A stretch of DNA of 28,785 bases from Coemansia sp. RSA 922. Its lineage: Eukaryota > Kickxellomycota > Kickxellomycetes > Kickxellales > Kickxellaceae. This document shows, in pieces, positions 26,801 through 28,785 of the stretch. The stretch spans positions 1-28,785 of the forward strand of contig JANBQS010000174.1 of the NCBI GenBank assembly GCA_027577415.1, in the 5' to 3' direction. The translations under genes and the position numbers were made by a program. A model generated the notes under the pieces. That model was not told the DNA's origin. It saw nothing but the letters and a program-made list of their open reading frames with translations, and did not search any database. Position 1 is the stretch's first letter. Each line of letters starts with the position of its first letter.

Positions 26801-28360
26801 TCAGACGTGGCGCGTATTGGTTGAATCCAGGCACATTGATCTTCTTCTGCATCGCAAACGAATCTTGGCATATGGTTTGAATATATCCGAGGCAATGGCT
26901 GTTTCCATTTGCTTCATAAGCTCCTCTCGGTCGCTTCGGTCAGCAACGGCAAATGTAAGGTTGGGACATGCCAGCGCCAGCAACAGCACACATTTGACGA
27001 CATTGGTCATAGGCTCTCGTGTAGACTTGCGAAAGTGCCAGCATCAGAATCGCTTGCCCATTGGATAGTGTTTCGAGACTACATACGCAGGTAGCCCTTT
27101 CTCGGTAATATTAATAAGATGGGCCCCAGATACGGAGGGCCAGTGGTTAGCTCTGACAGAAGCGGGAGTGGCTTGACCAAGGCAATAACGTAGCAGAGTT
27201 TAAATTCTAAAATCGGGAGCATCAGTACTTGTATATTCAAGTGGCCGCTAAACAGAGGTAGCACTGGTAGTATGTTGGCATCTATGAAGCCTACTAACTG
27301 TTTTAGAGTCCAATTGCATATCCAAGGTCTCGAGTGTGGCCACATTACCTCGGAAAAGAGTGTCGTCGTCGAACGGATTGTGACCAAACAAGCATAGGTG
27401 CCGAAGGCTGGGAAATGGCACCACACCAACGGAAACTGGCCTCGGCTTGTTGCCGCCCAGCGATCCGCGTAGCTTCAGTTTATACAGGCGAGGATATGAC
27501 ACATAGCTGCCACTGGCATCTCGAATGATACGAGAAATGTCAACCGGGTGGCGTTGATACGCGAGATCAAAAGACTGCAATGTCATCGCGTTCTGCCTTG
27601 CCAACTCAATAGTCTGACTGCCGTATTCGCCAACTGTGTATCTGATATGAACCAGGCTGCAGATCTTGGCCAGTGGTAAGACCACGGGCGGCCTCGAAAA
27701 GTACGGGAGATCATACTCGACACGACTGACAAGTTGATAGAGCTGCGAAATAAAGTTACTCAACTAGGAATTTAATCCGGGACCGCACCCTGAACGGTCT
27801 CTGCGCACCCTAATTTCCCCCGATTCTAGGAGCAAGTTGCTTGACCATCCGCACAAACACGCTGATGTTAGCCTCGGCCTCCTGCGAGCTCTATGTTTCG
27901 CGGCCGTTTCATGTTCCCAGCAAAGAGTAAAGTGATAGTACGAACCGTCGGAAACGCACAGCTATCCTGGAACGCTAGTGACAAAAACTCTAACGCGTTG
28001 CCCAGATAGACATCGATCTCGTCCAAGTCAATTTCCATGTCTTTCGCAATATTGTGTGCAGGATAGCCGAGGTATTGGCACGACGGGTTGCAGATACCGC
28101 AGGAATTATTCAAGTTCAACGTCTCGTGCGCGTTGCCCTGAATATCTGCAATATCAAGCTTAAAGCGGCGGCATTAAAGTGGAAGGGCAATGTCGCGAAA
28201 GTTGTGGCAAAACTGACAGCAATGGCTTTAACAGCGTCCTATAGCTGCAAGAGTCGGGTGTAAGGCCGGTAAACACCAGGCGACTGCTGCCTGTGACGTG
28301 GCTAACAACTAGCCGAACGACATGAGGTGAGAGTAATTGGAAGGGTGAAAGGGAGTGCAT
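26801..28360 (-). pseudogene. Decayed F-box/LRR-like gene of a Kickxellales expanded family
   Basis: Six collinear protein pieces in changing frames add up to one gene. Order on the minus strand: an N-terminal piece from the ATG at 28360 (SPFQLLSPHVVRLVVSHVTG, F-box-like); a piece ending at 27868 (PAHNIAKDMEIDLDEIDVYL, then CAFPTVRTITLLFAGN); a short piece near 27790-27880 (ANISVFVRMVKQLAP); 27763-27248 (CSLVHIRYTVGEYGSQ, VPFPSLRHLCLFGHNPFDDD, RGNVATLETLDM); about 27240-27079 (IQVLMLPI, VKPLPLLSEL); and about 27062-26801 (NVVKCVLLLALACPN). In-frame stops include TAA at 28174-28176 and TGA at 27044-27046, and there are several frameshifts and an apparent internal deletion after RGNVATLE. The match to the family is from memory of similar Kickxellales proteins and was not searched. 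An assembly error would need at least five separate faults, so a pseudogene is favoured. Confidence 0.7.
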
Positions 28361-28718
28361 TGAGCTAGAAATTCAAAAAATACAGAAAAGTATGAAGAAA
28401 AAATAATGAAAGCAAGGACGTTTGTTTGTGGCATGAAGGCAGATTGTTAGCAACAATTGTCAGCGCCGCTTGATCATGTTTGCGATCAACATAATATCAA
28501 CAAACCGATTGGGCCTGAAAATAGTGGGGAAGCAAGAGCTTATTTATTGTAAGCGGTCTGAGGGCGAGTCAGCTTTTTCTCTTTCACTTTCATTTATGTA
28601 TTTTTCAATCTTTTTGCATTGCCATTTTCTCCGCTTTTTTTATTTGGCATTCGACACATTCGGTTATCCTTTTTTATTTGAATTAGTCCCACTGCTTTTT
28701 TGAACTGCTGCGCTACAA
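28361..28718. promoter_or_regulatory. Divergent spacer between the pseudogene and the right-edge gene
   Basis: This 358-base spacer is A-rich next to the pseudogene start and C/T-rich (CTTTTTCTC, TTTTTTTATTTGG) towards the ATG at 28719, the same pyrimidine-rich pattern seen before the receptor genes. A short open frame at 28470-28703 (+) lies inside this tract and is not supported. Confidence 0.4.
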
Positions 28719-28785
28719 ATGACTAATCCCGGGCACAAGCGCAAGAGTCTTTCGACTCCTGAGCCCGAAGAACCCACCACCCGGC
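28719..28785 (+). CDS. Start of an unidentified gene, cut by the window edge
   Basis: An ATG at 28719 after CTACAA opens a frame of 22 codons to the window end (MTNPGHKRKSLSTPEPEEPT). Base composition turns sharply GC-rich at the ATG, after a pyrimidine-rich leader, which argues for a real coding start. The visible part is basic then Pro/Glu/Thr-rich and probably disordered. No family can be assigned from so little. Confidence 0.5.
   Translation, partial: MTNPGHKRKSLSTPEPEEPTTR

Noticed and set aside
1..28785. CRISPR arrays, insertion sequences, rRNA and tRNA genes
   Set aside because: No regularly spaced repeats, transposase motifs or tRNA box signatures were found; absence by eye is not proof.

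Overview
This window looks like chromosomal DNA of an early-diverging filamentous fungus, most likely Kickxellales (Coemansia/Linderina type). The basis is an intron-poor gene layout, eukaryotic housekeeping genes (a Golgi COG5 subunit and the Elf1 zinc-ribbon elongation factor), A- and T-rich spacers with long pyrimidine tracts before start codons, and the remains of an F-box/LRR-like protein family that I associate with Kickxellales. The taxonomic call is inference and no marker was searched.

Layout: 1-2829 (+) is the 3' part of COG5. From 2848 to 24606 the minus strand carries nine paralogous seven-transmembrane receptors (called R1 to R9 here, in coordinate order). They resemble the 7TM core of class C (metabotropic glutamate/GABA-B) GPCRs but have only about 30 residues before TM1, so there is no Venus-flytrap ligand domain. 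The array is interrupted between R2 and R3 by a plus-strand group II PLP decarboxylase of the glutamate/cysteine-sulfinate decarboxylase type (6525-8042) and by ELF1 (8096-8587, minus). R6 and R7 are a recent tandem duplicate. After the array come an unrecognised Trp/Ala-rich membrane-anchored protein (24895-26556, minus), a decayed F-box/LRR-like pseudogene (26801-28360, minus), and the first 22 codons of a gene running off the right edge (28719, plus).

The nine receptors keep a Cys pair exactly 78 residues apart (TM3 start and second extracellular loop). R3 to R8 have no length change over the first roughly 180 residues. Eight of nine keep an Arg at the end of TM3 and a Phe-Asn-Glu motif before TM6, which I equate with the class C ionic lock; R1 has lost both together with its tail. 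The C-terminal tails are disordered but share a series of short motifs ending in R-x-[IL]-[IL]-COOH.

The most interesting hypothesis is that a decarboxylase able to make an amino-acid-derived amine (GABA, beta-alanine or hypotaurine) sits inside an array of receptors related to GABA-B/glutamate receptors, forming a possible ligand-making and ligand-sensing locus. Adjacency is seen; the functional link is inference.
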